This document shows positions 1-8,208 of a stretch of 64,000 bases of DNA, piece after piece (position 1 is the stretch's first letter; the number at the start of each line of letters is the position of its first letter). The stretch spans positions 222,270 to 286,269 of the forward strand of contig NZ_FNYZ01000004.1 of NCBI RefSeq assembly GCF_900109095.1, written 5' to 3'. Below the pieces are notes generated by a model that did no database searches, had not been told where the DNA came from, and saw nothing but the letters and a program-made list of their open reading frames with translations. Origin of the DNA: Sphingobium sp. AP50. Its GTDB lineage: Bacteria > Pseudomonadota > Alphaproteobacteria > Sphingomonadales > Sphingomonadaceae. The position numbers and the translations under genes were made by a program.

Positions 1-527
1 ATATCATGGAAATTGACATCCTCATGCACATAGGCAGCCGGCATCTCGACCAGCGCTTCCAGCTTGTCGATCTGCGCGGATAGCTCCGCCACGCTATCGG
101 GCGTCGCCTTCTTCGCCGCCTTGGCCGCCATCGACGCTTCCAGCGAGGATCGGATTTCCGACAGATTATCCAGATAGGACAGGCCATCCTCGCGCCGGAA
201 CAGGGCCGCCAGGATCATCGGGTCCAGCAGGTTCCAGTCACGCGAATCCCGCACGATCGTCCCACGCCCCTGCTGCGATACCACCAGCCCCTTTTCGGTC
301 AGCGCCGTCGTCGCCTCGCGCACCACCGTCCGGCTGACGCCATACATGTCGCACAGCATATTTTCCGGCGGCAGCGCAGTCCCCGCCGGATACATTTCGG
401 TGACGATCGCATTGACCAGGTCCTCGACCACCGCTTCCGCCAGTCGCGGACGCCGCCTGACCCTTTGCGTCGCTGCCGGGCCCCCGCCGGCCACTCTATC
501 CTGCATGTTTTTTACGCCTTTTCTCAT
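1..527 (-). CDS. FadR-family GntR transcriptional regulator (C-terminus outside window)
   Basis: This partial gene reads leftwards and runs off the window start, so only about 175 residues are visible. An N-terminal winged helix-turn-helix is clear (LPPENMLCDMYGVSRTVVRE, then TALTEKGLVVSQQGRGTIV), followed by WNLLDPMIL and a helical stretch with LDNLSEIRSSLE, typical of the start of an FCD ligand domain in FadR-type regulators of sugar-acid catabolism. Two in-frame ATGs are possible, at 527 and 506; both have purine-rich sequence upstream, and the longer one is given. It is divergent from the enolase-superfamily gene at 658, and the shared intergenic region holds an inverted repeat and an AT-rich operator-like sequence. 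Family call is firm. Control of the sugar-acid and fucose/rhamnose genes in this window is inferred from recurring operator-like sites. Confidence 0.85.
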   Translation of the reverse strand, partial: MRKGVKNMQDRVAGGGPAATQRVRRRPRLAEAVVEDLVNAIVTEMYPAGTALPPENMLCDMYGVSRTVVREATTALTEKGLVVSQQGRGTIVRDSRDWNLLDPMILAALFRREDGLSYLDNLSEIRSSLEASMAAKAAKKATPDSVAELSAQIDKLEALVEMPAAYVHEDVNFHD

Positions 528-568
528 GCTCACGCCCTGCACGACGCTTTTTTCGACGGTGGACCCGA

Positions 569-595
569 TTGACAAGTGTCGTCAAGACTTGTCAA
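569..595. promoter_or_regulatory. 9-bp perfect inverted repeat, candidate operator
   Basis: TTGACAAGT at 569-577 is matched exactly by ACTTGTCAA at 587-595 with a 9-nt spacer. It lies in the divergent interval between the FadR-type regulator and the enolase-superfamily gene and overlaps the predicted -35 of the rightward promoter, so a bound repressor could control both directions. Confidence 0.5.
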
Positions 596-620
596 ACAAC
601 ATAGATAATACATAATATGA
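590..620 (+). promoter_or_regulatory. Predicted sigma-70 promoter and operator-like site for the enolase/MFS genes
   Basis: TTGTCA at 590-595 and TAATAT at 613-618 are separated by 17 nt, a good vegetative promoter about 40 nt before the ATG at 658. The stretch from 591 (GTCAAACAACATAGA, then AATACATAATATGA) resembles AT-rich sequences near 3083, 49700, 50643 and 60409 and is proposed as the binding site of the adjacent FadR-type regulator. Confidence 0.5.
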
Positions 621-657
621 CTCGTGGCCGGCTGGACCGGAGGGTAGAGGACATACA

Positions 658-1809
658 ATGAAGATCACAGGCTATCGCAGCCTTACCGCCTATCATGACT
701 GGCAGCGCCCCGTGGGCGACGTGAATGGCGTCGTCCAGTCGGGCATTACCGAAGTGCCCCTGCTGTTGCTGGAAACCGATGGCGGCCTGACCGGCGTGGG
801 CCTTGGCCAGCATGGCGAGATCGACCGGCTGTTTCCTGCGGTCGAAGGGGCGGACCCCCGTGCCGTATCGACCCTCTATGACGCAATGCTCGCTCATGTG
901 TTCAAGAGCGGCCATGCCGGCGCGACCTTCGGCACGATCGCTGCGATCGACATGGCGCTGTGGGATCTCAAGGCCAAGATGGCCGACGAACCCCTGTGGC
1001 GCACATTGGGCGCGGGCGACCGCTTCGTGCCCGGCTATGCCTCGGGCCTTTGCTATGGTCTGGATGATGATGCCTTCGCCGCCCATTATGGCGACTGGGC
1101 CGATCGCGGCTTCACCGCCGCCAAGATCAAGGGCGGCCGCGATCTCGATCGCGACATCGCCCGGCTGGAGACGGTACGCGACATCCTGTCGCGCAACAGC
1201 AGTCGCCCCGCGCTGATGCTGGACGTCAACGAAGCCTGGAATTGCAAACAGGCGATCCGCCATCTCGCCGAAATCGAAAAGCGGGTCGACCTGACCTGGA
1301 TCGAGGAGCCGGTGCGCCGCTGGGACGCGGCGGGCCACGCCGCCATTTCCCGCGCCGCCAAGGCCGCCGTCGCCACCGGCGAAAATCTCACCGGGCTGGA
1401 ACAATATATGCCCCTGCTGGATGCTGGCGCCGTGGACATCGTCCAGACCGGCAGCGTCTGGGGCATCACCCATTTCCACCGCGTCGCCATGGCCGCCCAT
1501 GCGCGCGGCCTGCCCGTCTCGCCGGTGGCCTATAATGCCAATCCGGTGGCCCATGCCGCTGCGGCCGTGCCCAACATGATCGGCATAGAAGTGCAGGACT
1601 TCCGCTTCCCCACCGGTCTCGACGTCGATCAGCAGATTGCCGATGGCGGCATCGTGCTTGGCGACCGTCCGGGCCTCGGCATATTGGTCGATGAAGCCGC
1701 CATTGCGCAGAGCGTGGCCGGCAATGGCTGGAATATACGCGGCGGCCCGCACCGCCGCCCCCGCGATGCGGGCCTGCGTCTGGTGCCACAGGGCCGGGCG
1801 AACCACTGA
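658..1809 (+). CDS. Enolase-superfamily (mandelate racemase/muconate lactonizing) sugar-acid dehydratase candidate
   Basis: A 383-residue protein with the MR/MLE layout: an N-terminal capping domain, then a barrel. Visible catalytic elements are the KxK pair K156/K158 (AAKIKGG) and metal ligands D189 (LDVNEAW), E216 (WIEEP) and E242 (ATGENL), with the 26-27 residue spacing usual in the family. D260 (DIVQTG) matches the Asp of the His-Asp dyad, but the place where the dyad His is expected reads PVSPVAYNAN, without histidine. The family mostly dehydrates or epimerises aldonic acids; substrate cannot be read from sequence. It overlaps the MFS gene by one base (TGATG), so uptake of the acid or its precursor is likely coupled. 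It is the only candidate in the window for the sugar-acid dehydratase step missing from the fucose-type pathway at 48-51 kb. Confidence 0.8.
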   Translation: MKITGYRSLTAYHDWQRPVGDVNGVVQSGITEVPLLLLETDGGLTGVGLGQHGEIDRLFPAVEGADPRAVSTLYDAMLAHVFKSGHAGATFGTIAAIDMALWDLKAKMADEPLWRTLGAGDRFVPGYASGLCYGLDDDAFAAHYGDWADRGFTAAKIKGGRDLDRDIARLETVRDILSRNSSRPALMLDVNEAWNCKQAIRHLAEIEKRVDLTWIEEPVRRWDAAGHAAISRAAKAAVATGENLTGLEQYMPLLDAGAVDIVQTGSVWGITHFHRVAMAAHARGLPVSPVAYNANPVAHAAAAVPNMIGIEVQDFRFPTGLDVDQQIADGGIVLGDRPGLGILVDEAAIAQSVAGNGWNIRGGPHRRPRDAGLRLVPQGRANH

Positions 1810-3080
1810 TGCACGGCGTCGCCACAACCACCGACACCGCCTCGCCCCAATGGGTGACAGGCCCGGCGCGCGTCCGGCTGCAACTGTCGCTGATGGTCAA
1901 TTTCTTCTTGCTGATGGCGCTGTACAGCGGCGTGCTGGGCGTGTTGCTGCCCAACCAGATCGCCGAACTCTCGCCGGGCGCAAAAGAAAATAATCTCGCC
2001 CTGCTCTTCGCCATCACCTCGATCTTCTCGACGCTGGCGACGCCGATCGCGGGCGCCCTGTCGGACCGCACTCGCAGCCGCTGGGGTCGCCGTGCGCCAT
2101 GGATCGCCATCGCTTCGCTCATCGGATCGCTCTGCCTGTTCGGGGTATCGTGGATGACCAGCTTCTGGTCGCTGATGATCCTGTGGGTGATGGCGGCGAT
2201 CGCCTATAACGCCATGCAACCGGCGATGACCACGCTGATCGCCGATCGCTTCGCTCCGGAAACGCGCGGCAGCATATCGGGCATCGTTGGCGCGGGCATG
2301 ACCGCTGGTCTGACGGCGGGCACGGTGGTCGCGGGCTATCTGGCTGGAGAGCGCGTGCTGGCCTATGGCCTGTTCGCCGGCGCCATCGCCGCCTCCTGCA
2401 TCGCCTTCGTCGCGCTCAACCGCGAACCGCCCAGCGACGCCACGCCACGCCGTCCCATCCACTGGGGCAGCTTCTTCAAGAGCTTCTGGATCAGCCCGCG
2501 CGCCCATCCCGATTTCGCCTGGGCCTTCGCCAGCCGCTTCACCATCTATATGGGCTATCAGGCGGTCGCCGCCTATCTGCTCTATATCCTGCGCGACTAT
2601 ATCGGCCTGTCCGACGGCGCGTCCAACATCGCCATCGCCAATATGGCGCTGCTCACCCTGGTCTGCCTCGTCGCCTCCTCGCTGATCTCCGGCTGGCTGT
2701 CCGACCGCTGGCAACGGCGCAAGCCCTTCGTCATACTGGGCAGCCTGATCATGGGCATCGCCATGACAGCGCCCCTATTGGCGCCATCCATGGCGGGCAT
2801 GTGGGTCTATGCCGGGGTGATCGGCATCGGATATGGCATGTTCATGTCGATCGACATGGCGTTGATGACGCAGGTGCTGCCCCAAAGCGCGCTGGGGGAC
2901 GAAGGCAAGGATCTGGGCGTGCTGACCACGGCGGTCAATATTCCCCAGATCATCAGCCCGGTCATGGCCGCCATTCTGCTCGGCCTGTTCGACAATGACT
3001 ATCGCGCCATCTTCATCGCGGCGCTGCTGTTCGTCTTCGGATCGGCGCTGTGCGTGCTCCCGATCCGCGCCGTTCGCTAA
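1809..3080 (+). CDS. MFS transporter, probably for a sugar or sugar acid
   Basis: A 423-residue hydrophobic protein with about 12 membrane segments. The cytoplasmic loop 2-3 signature of the major facilitator superfamily is present (GALSDRTRSRWGRR) and is echoed in the second half (GWLSDRWQRRKP). The start codon overlaps the stop of the enolase-superfamily gene, indicating one transcript and translational coupling. Substrate is not evident; by context a deoxy-sugar, sugar acid or short oligosaccharide released by the nearby hydrolases. Confidence 0.85.
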   Translation: MHGVATTTDTASPQWVTGPARVRLQLSLMVNFFLLMALYSGVLGVLLPNQIAELSPGAKENNLALLFAITSIFSTLATPIAGALSDRTRSRWGRRAPWIAIASLIGSLCLFGVSWMTSFWSLMILWVMAAIAYNAMQPAMTTLIADRFAPETRGSISGIVGAGMTAGLTAGTVVAGYLAGERVLAYGLFAGAIAASCIAFVALNREPPSDATPRRPIHWGSFFKSFWISPRAHPDFAWAFASRFTIYMGYQAVAAYLLYILRDYIGLSDGASNIAIANMALLTLVCLVASSLISGWLSDRWQRRKPFVILGSLIMGIAMTAPLLAPSMAGMWVYAGVIGIGYGMFMSIDMALMTQVLPQSALGDEGKDLGVLTTAVNIPQIISPVMAAILLGLFDNDYRAIFIAALLFVFGSALCVLPIRAVR

Positions 3081-3082
3081 TT

Positions 3083-3131
3083 CATATTATGTATTACGTC
3101 ATTTGACATATGCGCAACATTGCGCCATAAA
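3083..3131 (+). promoter_or_regulatory. Operator-like site and promoter for the TonB receptor gene
   Basis: TTGACA at 3103-3108 and CATAAA at 3126-3131 are 17 nt apart and lie about 30 nt before the receptor start. Immediately upstream and overlapping the -35 is an AT-rich site (TTATGTATTACGTCATTTGA) that matches, with few changes, the reverse complement of the site at 60409-60436 (TTATGTAATACGTCATACAA). This is the clearest pair of matching operators in the window. Confidence 0.6.
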
Positions 3132-3160
3132 CACCGACAATAAAGAGAGGGAGAGTGGTT

Positions 3161-5902
3161 ATGAGGAAGGTGGGTAAGGTCCGTCTTGCGAGCATGATGG
3201 CGGCGTCCGGTCTGGCGCTGACGATCGGCGGCGCGGCCCTGGCGCAGGATGCATCCGCGGCGCAAAATGCGGAATCGACAACGGAAGACATCATCGTCAC
3301 CGGCATCCGCGCCAGCCAGAAAGCCTCGATCGATATCAAGCGGGAATCGGTCGGCGTGGTCGACTCGATCGTGGCCGAGGATCTGGGCAAGCTGCCTGAC
3401 CAGAATGTCGCCGAATCCCTTCAACGTGTCGCCGGCGTCACCATCGAACGGAACCGGGGTGAAGGCCGCTACATCACCGTCCGTGGCTTTGGCCCCAAAT
3501 TCAACGCCGTTACCGTCAACGGCCGCACGCTAGCCACCGACAATAATGGTCGCGAATTTTCCTTCGACGTGCTGCCGTCCGAAATCATCGCCGGTGCCGA
3601 CGTGTTCAAATCGCCCCAGGCCAATCTGAACGGCGCATCAATCGGCGCGACGGTGGACGTCCACACGCTGCGCCCGATCGACCAGAAGGAGCAATTCGCC
3701 TTCAGCGCGTCCGCCGGACAGATGTGGGCCGAGATCGCCGACAAGTTCAATCCTGAAATCTCGGGCGTCGCCTCCTGGCGCAATGCCGACCGTACCATCG
3801 GCCTGTCGCTATCGGGCGTCTATACCAAGCGCGACACCCGCAATGATGAGTTCACCATCGGCGCCGGCCATGTTCATCGCTCCAGCACCGACTCCTATTA
3901 TCGCGCCAATGGTGTGGATGGCGGCCGCATCGGGCCAAATGTCGCGCCGTTCAGCAACATCTCCATGCCCTCCAACCTGTCGCCCTTCTTCTTCGAACGC
4001 GGTCTGGAACGCTATGGCTTCTCCGGCTCCTTCCAGGCCCGGCCGACCGATACGCTGACCGTCACGCTGGACGGCCTCTATTCTAAGGCCAAGTTTACCG
4101 AACAGCAAACCGGCCTTGCCTATGACTTTTCCGGTGGCACGTTGGTCGAGCAGGTCGTTGAAGATGGCGAAGCGGTCTATCAGCGCTATCAGGGCGGCTT
4201 CGTCGACCAGATCCTGCAATATGACCAGCGCAATGTCATGACCAACCAGTTCGGTGCGAATGTCGAATGGAAGCCGTCCGACAATTTCAAGCTGAAGCTG
4301 GACGCTTCCCGATCCAAGGCGGAACGGCGCGGTAAGGAGAATAATCTCTTCACCACCATCCGCCGTAAAAATGTTGACCTGTGGTTCGACCGGCGCGGCG
4401 ACAGCCCGATCTATGATTATGGCTTCACCAGCCCCAATTACCCCAATGCCGCGACCAACCCGCAGGGCATCACCGCCCATTACTATATCTGGGGCGGCGG
4501 CACAGACGTCGATGACAAGATTGGCGAATATCGCGCCGATACCGAATGGAAGGCGACGTCCAACCTCACCCTCTTCACCGGCGGCATGATCGCCAACCGC
4601 AAGAAGACGTTGACGGCCGACGAAATGCCCTTTGGCGAACAATGCGCCTATTGCGGTTCCGACCGTCTGCTGCCGACCTCGCTCTTCAGCCCGACCAACC
4701 GCAATTTCTTCCAGGGCGGCGGCCCGGACAATATCATCCGCGACTGGGTGATCTACAACCCGCAGCAACTGGTCCAGTTGATCGATCAATATGCGACCGA
4801 AGATGGCAAGGCGTTCAATCCGGCCGTCTTCTCGCCTTCCGCCTCTTCGGTGATCGATGAGAAGGTGAAGATCGCCTATGTCATGGCCAATTTCGAAACC
4901 ATGCTGGGGTCGATGCCGCTGACGATCAACGCCGGTTTGCGCTACGAGAATACCGATTACACCTCGTCAGGCGCATCCCGCACGGTCTTGAGCGCCAAGC
5001 CGCGCGTCGACGCCAATGGCAATCCCACGGGGCAAAACGATATCGTCGTGTCGGGCATCGTCCCCGTCAGCTTCCGCGGCAAATATGACGACTGGCTGCC
5101 CTCGCTCAACATCAAGCTGGAGGCGACCGACAATCTGATCCTGCGCCTGTCCGCGTCGAAGGTGATGACCCGCCCGACCCTGACCGACCTGTCGCCGCGC
5201 CAGTCGATCCAGACCAACCCCGGCAATGAGACGATCAGTCGCGGCAATCCCGACCTGCAACCCTTCCGGGCCAAGCAGATCGAAACAGGCGTGGAATGGT
5301 ATTTCGCCGACTCCTCGCTCCTGTCCTTCGCCGCCTTCTACAAGAAGATCGACTCCTTCGTGACATTGATCACCACGCCGCAGACGGTGGATCAGGTGAC
5401 GTTCCAGGTGACGGTGCCCGGCAATGGCAAGGGCGCGACGGTCAAGGGCTTCGAAGTCGGCTATCGTCAGGCCTTCTCCGGCCTGCCCGCCCCGTTCGAC
5501 GGTCTTGGCGTGCAGACCAGCTTCAACTTCACCGACTCCAACGCCAAATATGAAAATGCGGTGGCCAATGTCTCCTTCGGCCTCGAAGGATTGTCGAAGT
5601 ACAGCTACAGCCTCGTCGGCTTCTATGAGAAATATGGCATCCAGGCGCGCGTCGCCTACACCTGGCGCGACAATTTCCTTCAGGTCGCATCGGGCCGCAA
5701 CGGTGAACCGGAATATTTCGACGCCTATGGCCAACTCGACGCCGGCCTGTCTTATGAGGTGACGCCGAACTTCACCATCTTCGCCGATGCGATCAACCTC
5801 AATAATGCGAAGGAGTTCATCTACTCGGTCAGCCCGGACCGGACGAAGGAATATCGCCAGACCGGCCGGCGCCTCTCCGGCGGCGTGCGCGTCCGCTTCT
5901 GA
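3161..5902 (+). CDS. TonB-dependent receptor (Xanthomonas/Caulobacter oligosaccharide type)
   Basis: About 913 residues with a signal peptide (cut near ALAQD), a TonB-box-like EDIIVTGIRASQ, a plug domain (LPDQNVAESLQRVAGVTIER, VRGFGPKFNAVTVNGR) and a 22-strand barrel ending in an aromatic residue (GGVRVRF). The plug wording and the GNPDLQPFRAKQIETGVEWY stretch are typical of the receptor group expanded in sugar-degrading Caulobacter, Xanthomonas and sphingomonads. It would import oligosaccharides across the outer membrane using TonB energy. The ATG at 3161 is preferred over the GTG at 3155 because a GAGAGGGAGAG ribosome site sits at the right distance. It is followed by the secreted DUF1593 gene. 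Confidence 0.9.
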   Translation: MRKVGKVRLASMMAASGLALTIGGAALAQDASAAQNAESTTEDIIVTGIRASQKASIDIKRESVGVVDSIVAEDLGKLPDQNVAESLQRVAGVTIERNRGEGRYITVRGFGPKFNAVTVNGRTLATDNNGREFSFDVLPSEIIAGADVFKSPQANLNGASIGATVDVHTLRPIDQKEQFAFSASAGQMWAEIADKFNPEISGVASWRNADRTIGLSLSGVYTKRDTRNDEFTIGAGHVHRSSTDSYYRANGVDGGRIGPNVAPFSNISMPSNLSPFFFERGLERYGFSGSFQARPTDTLTVTLDGLYSKAKFTEQQTGLAYDFSGGTLVEQVVEDGEAVYQRYQGGFVDQILQYDQRNVMTNQFGANVEWKPSDNFKLKLDASRSKAERRGKENNLFTTIRRKNVDLWFDRRGDSPIYDYGFTSPNYPNAATNPQGITAHYYIWGGGTDVDDKIGEYRADTEWKATSNLTLFTGGMIANRKKTLTADEMPFGEQCAYCGSDRLLPTSLFSPTNRNFFQGGGPDNIIRDWVIYNPQQLVQLIDQYATEDGKAFNPAVFSPSASSVIDEKVKIAYVMANFETMLGSMPLTINAGLRYENTDYTSSGASRTVLSAKPRVDANGNPTGQNDIVVSGIVPVSFRGKYDDWLPSLNIKLEATDNLILRLSASKVMTRPTLTDLSPRQSIQTNPGNETISRGNPDLQPFRAKQIETGVEWYFADSSLLSFAAFYKKIDSFVTLITTPQTVDQVTFQVTVPGNGKGATVKGFEVGYRQAFSGLPAPFDGLGVQTSFNFTDSNAKYENAVANVSFGLEGLSKYSYSLVGFYEKYGIQARVAYTWRDNFLQVASGRNGEPEYFDAYGQLDAGLSYEVTPNFTIFADAINLNNAKEFIYSVSPDRTKEYRQTGRRLSGGVRVRF

Positions 5903-5910
5903 TCCTATGC

Positions 5911-5936
5911 GGGGCGGCGTCGATCGACGCCGCCCC
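5911..5936. other. Perfect 26-bp GC-rich palindrome between receptor and DUF1593 genes
   Basis: GGGGCGGCGTCGA is followed immediately by its exact complement. There is no T-tract after it (TATTC), so a standard intrinsic terminator is unlikely. It may stabilise the upstream receptor mRNA or lower read-through into the downstream gene. Confidence 0.6.
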
Positions 5937-5957
5937 TATTCGCAAGGACGATTCCCG

Positions 5958-7352
5958 ATGAAACTGGCTTGGGCTACCGCCTTTTGCGCCCTTGCTCTGG
6001 CGGCCTTGCCCGCGCAGGCGGCACCGGGCAAAAGCAGCGACCTGCCAAAATCCCGCGTCATCGTGTTGACCGATATCGGGTCCGACCCGGACGACATGGA
6101 ATCGATGGTCCGCTTCCTGCTCTATGCCAATGATTTCGACATAGAAGCGCTGATCCCTTCGACCTCACGGCACCTCAAGGACAGTGTCCACCCCAAACAA
6201 ATCCTGCGCCGGATAGACGCCTATGCGCAGGTCCTTCCCAACCTCAAGGCCCATGCCGATGGCTGGCCCAGCGCCGACGCACTGCGCGCTGCGGTAAAGC
6301 CCGGCCGCCCCGAATATGGCATGGCGGGCGTGGGCGCAGGCAAGGACACGCCGGGATCGCAGGCGATCATCGCCGCCGTCGACCGACCCGATCCCCGGCC
6401 CGTCTGGATCACCGTCTGGGGCGGCGCGGTCGATCTGGCGCAGGCGCTCTGGACGGTGCGCGAAACCCGATCGCCCGAACAACTCGCCACATTCGTCAGC
6501 AAATTGCGCGTCTATTCCATCTCCGATCAGGATAATGCCGGCCCCTGGGTCCGTCGCTATTTCCCCGATCTCTTCTGGATCGTCAGCCTGACCGCGCATC
6601 GCCACTATAATCTGTCGACCTGGGGCGGCATATCGGGCGACCGCATGTATTATTTCGACGGGCCGGACTTCACGACCGTTTCCAAGGAATGGTTGCGCGA
6701 AAATATCCAGATCGGCCCGCTGGGATCGCTCTATCCAAATTATGAATTTATCATGGAAGGCGACACGCCCAGCTTCCTCTATCTGGTCCCCAATGGCCTG
6801 GGCCATCCGGAGCATCCCGATTATGGCAGCTGGGGCGGCCGCTATGGCAAGATTTCGGAATGGGACGGCATCTGGACCGACACCAGCGACCTCGTCACCG
6901 GCGCGGACGGCCGTACCCGTCAAAGCAACAAGGCGACCATCTGGCGCTGGCGCGAAGCCTTCCAGAATGACTTTGCCGCCCGGATACAGTGGTCGCTCCA
7001 GTCCAGCTACAAGGGCGCCAATCACCCGCCCCGACTGGTCCTGAATGGGGTCGCAGGGAACGCCCCAGTTGAACTGACCGCCAAACCCGGCGACGTCATC
7101 CGCCTCTCCGCTGCCGGATCGGCCGATCCCGATGGCGACGCCGTCACCTATGACTGGTGGCAATATCGCGAGTCCGAAGCGACCAACCGCAATCCCCGCG
7201 TCGAGCTGCAACGCGGCGATCCGCGCGACACCCGCTTCACCGTCCCCGCCGTCGAGGAAGCGACCCGCTTCCACATCATTCTGGAGGCGCGCGATCAGGG
7301 CAAACCTGCCCTCACCAGCTATCGCCGCGCAATCATCACCGTCAACCCTTAG
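5958..7352 (+). CDS. Secreted DUF1593 protein (Sde182-like, nucleoside-hydrolase-like fold)
   Basis: 464 residues with a Sec signal peptide (MKLAWATAFCALALAALPAQA). The N-terminal half begins VIVLTDIGSDPDDMESMVRF, the Asp cluster that binds calcium in nucleoside hydrolases, and continues with WGGAVDLAQALW and WGGISGDRMYYFDGPDF, as in the family first noted as cellulose-binding Sde182. The last about 110 residues (PVELTAKPGDVIRLSAAGSADPDGD onwards) are a beta-sandwich domain. The start is the ATG before the signal peptide; longer upstream ORF sequence overlaps the receptor and is ignored. Context with a TonB receptor suggests a periplasmic or surface glycan enzyme. Its last 11 bases overlap the convergent kinase gene. 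Confidence 0.75.
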   Translation: MKLAWATAFCALALAALPAQAAPGKSSDLPKSRVIVLTDIGSDPDDMESMVRFLLYANDFDIEALIPSTSRHLKDSVHPKQILRRIDAYAQVLPNLKAHADGWPSADALRAAVKPGRPEYGMAGVGAGKDTPGSQAIIAAVDRPDPRPVWITVWGGAVDLAQALWTVRETRSPEQLATFVSKLRVYSISDQDNAGPWVRRYFPDLFWIVSLTAHRHYNLSTWGGISGDRMYYFDGPDFTTVSKEWLRENIQIGPLGSLYPNYEFIMEGDTPSFLYLVPNGLGHPEHPDYGSWGGRYGKISEWDGIWTDTSDLVTGADGRTRQSNKATIWRWREAFQNDFAARIQWSLQSSYKGANHPPRLVLNGVAGNAPVELTAKPGDVIRLSAAGSADPDGDAVTYDWWQYRESEATNRNPRVELQRGDPRDTRFTVPAVEEATRFHIILEARDQGKPALTSYRRAIITVNP

Positions 7353-8208
7353 CCTGATAGCCCGCCAGCAGCAGCGCCCCGTCCAGCGGATCGCCCAGCA
7401 TCGGACTCAGCCGCGCCACCGTCCGCGCCCGCAGCCAGAGCTGCATCCGCTCGGCCAGTCCGCCAACCAGCGTGCAACGGCTCGCCCCCCGTTCGAAAAT
7501 CGTCTCGATAAACCGCTCGATATGCTGGACCGCATCCTCGACGATCGATCGGGCGATGGCATCGTCGGCCTCGGCATAATCCATCACCAATGGCGCGAAA
7601 CTGCCATAATCTTTGGGGCTGGCCTTATCCATCCAGCCGATCGCCTGCGCTGTGTCATGGCCGAACCGCTCCGTCACCGCCCGGCTGAGCGGCGTCGTCT
7701 GCGATCGCCCATCCAGCGCGCGCAGCGCGTGGCGCATCGCGCTCAGGCCCAGCGCTGCGCCACTGCCCTCATCGGAAATGGGGAAGCCATAGCCGCCTAT
7801 GGTGAAATCCCGGCCACCCGCGCGCACCTGCGCAATGCTGCCCGTACCCAGGATCAGGATCGCCCCATCCCCGCCGCCATGCGCGCCCAGATTGGCGATG
7901 AAGGCGTCCGTCTCATAAGCGACCGATGCAAAAGAAAAGGCGAAATCCTTCAGCGCATCACGCACGCCCGGCCGCGAAATGCCGGCGATGCCCATGCCCG
8001 CCCGGATCCTTTCGACCTGCGCCGGGGACAGCCCCGCCTCCCCGATCGCCTGATCCGACACGGCGCGCAATGTCGCGTACAGCGGCTCCAGCCCGATCCG
8101 GGCATTGGCGGTCCCGCCCTGCCCGGTACCGATTACTTTGCCATCACTGTCGATCAGCCGCGCGCGACAATTGCTGCCCCCCGCATCGATGCTCAGAAAA
8201 TAGCTCAT
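7342..8208 (-). CDS. BadF/BcrA-type ATPase, N-acetylglucosamine (or MurNAc) kinase
   Basis: 288 residues with the actin-like sugar-kinase pattern: phosphate-1 loop FLSIDAGGSNCRARL, second phosphate region LILGTGSIAQ, GGYGFPISDEGSGAALG, and adenosine motif TLVGGLAERM. This is the BadF/BadG group that includes eukaryotic-type GlcNAc kinases and the clostridial MurNAc/GlcNAc kinase MurK, rather than the ROK family. It is the last gene of a four-gene leftward operon; its ATG overlaps the stop of the D-lactate dehydrogenase gene (ATGA). Supplying GlcNAc-6-P for NagA, or MurNAc-6-P for MurQ, fits the neighbours. GlcN as substrate cannot be excluded. Confidence 0.85.
   Translation of the reverse strand: MSYFLSIDAGGSNCRARLIDSDGKVIGTGQGGTANARIGLEPLYATLRAVSDQAIGEAGLSPAQVERIRAGMGIAGISRPGVRDALKDFAFSFASVAYETDAFIANLGAHGGGDGAILILGTGSIAQVRAGGRDFTIGGYGFPISDEGSGAALGLSAMRHALRALDGRSQTTPLSRAVTERFGHDTAQAIGWMDKASPKDYGSFAPLVMDYAEADDAIARSIVEDAVQHIERFIETIFERGASRCTLVGGLAERMQLWLRARTVARLSPMLGDPLDGALLLAGYQAKG

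Noticed and set aside
658..1809. L-rhamnonate dehydratase (RhmD)
   Set aside because: The sequence lacks the RhmD N-terminal region and PHGSS-like motif; only the superfamily can be stated.
5911..5936. Intrinsic terminator
   Set aside because: Perfect stem but no T-tract follows.
7342..8208. ROK-family sugar kinase
   Set aside because: The ROK zinc-binding cysteine cluster is absent; motifs fit the BadF group.
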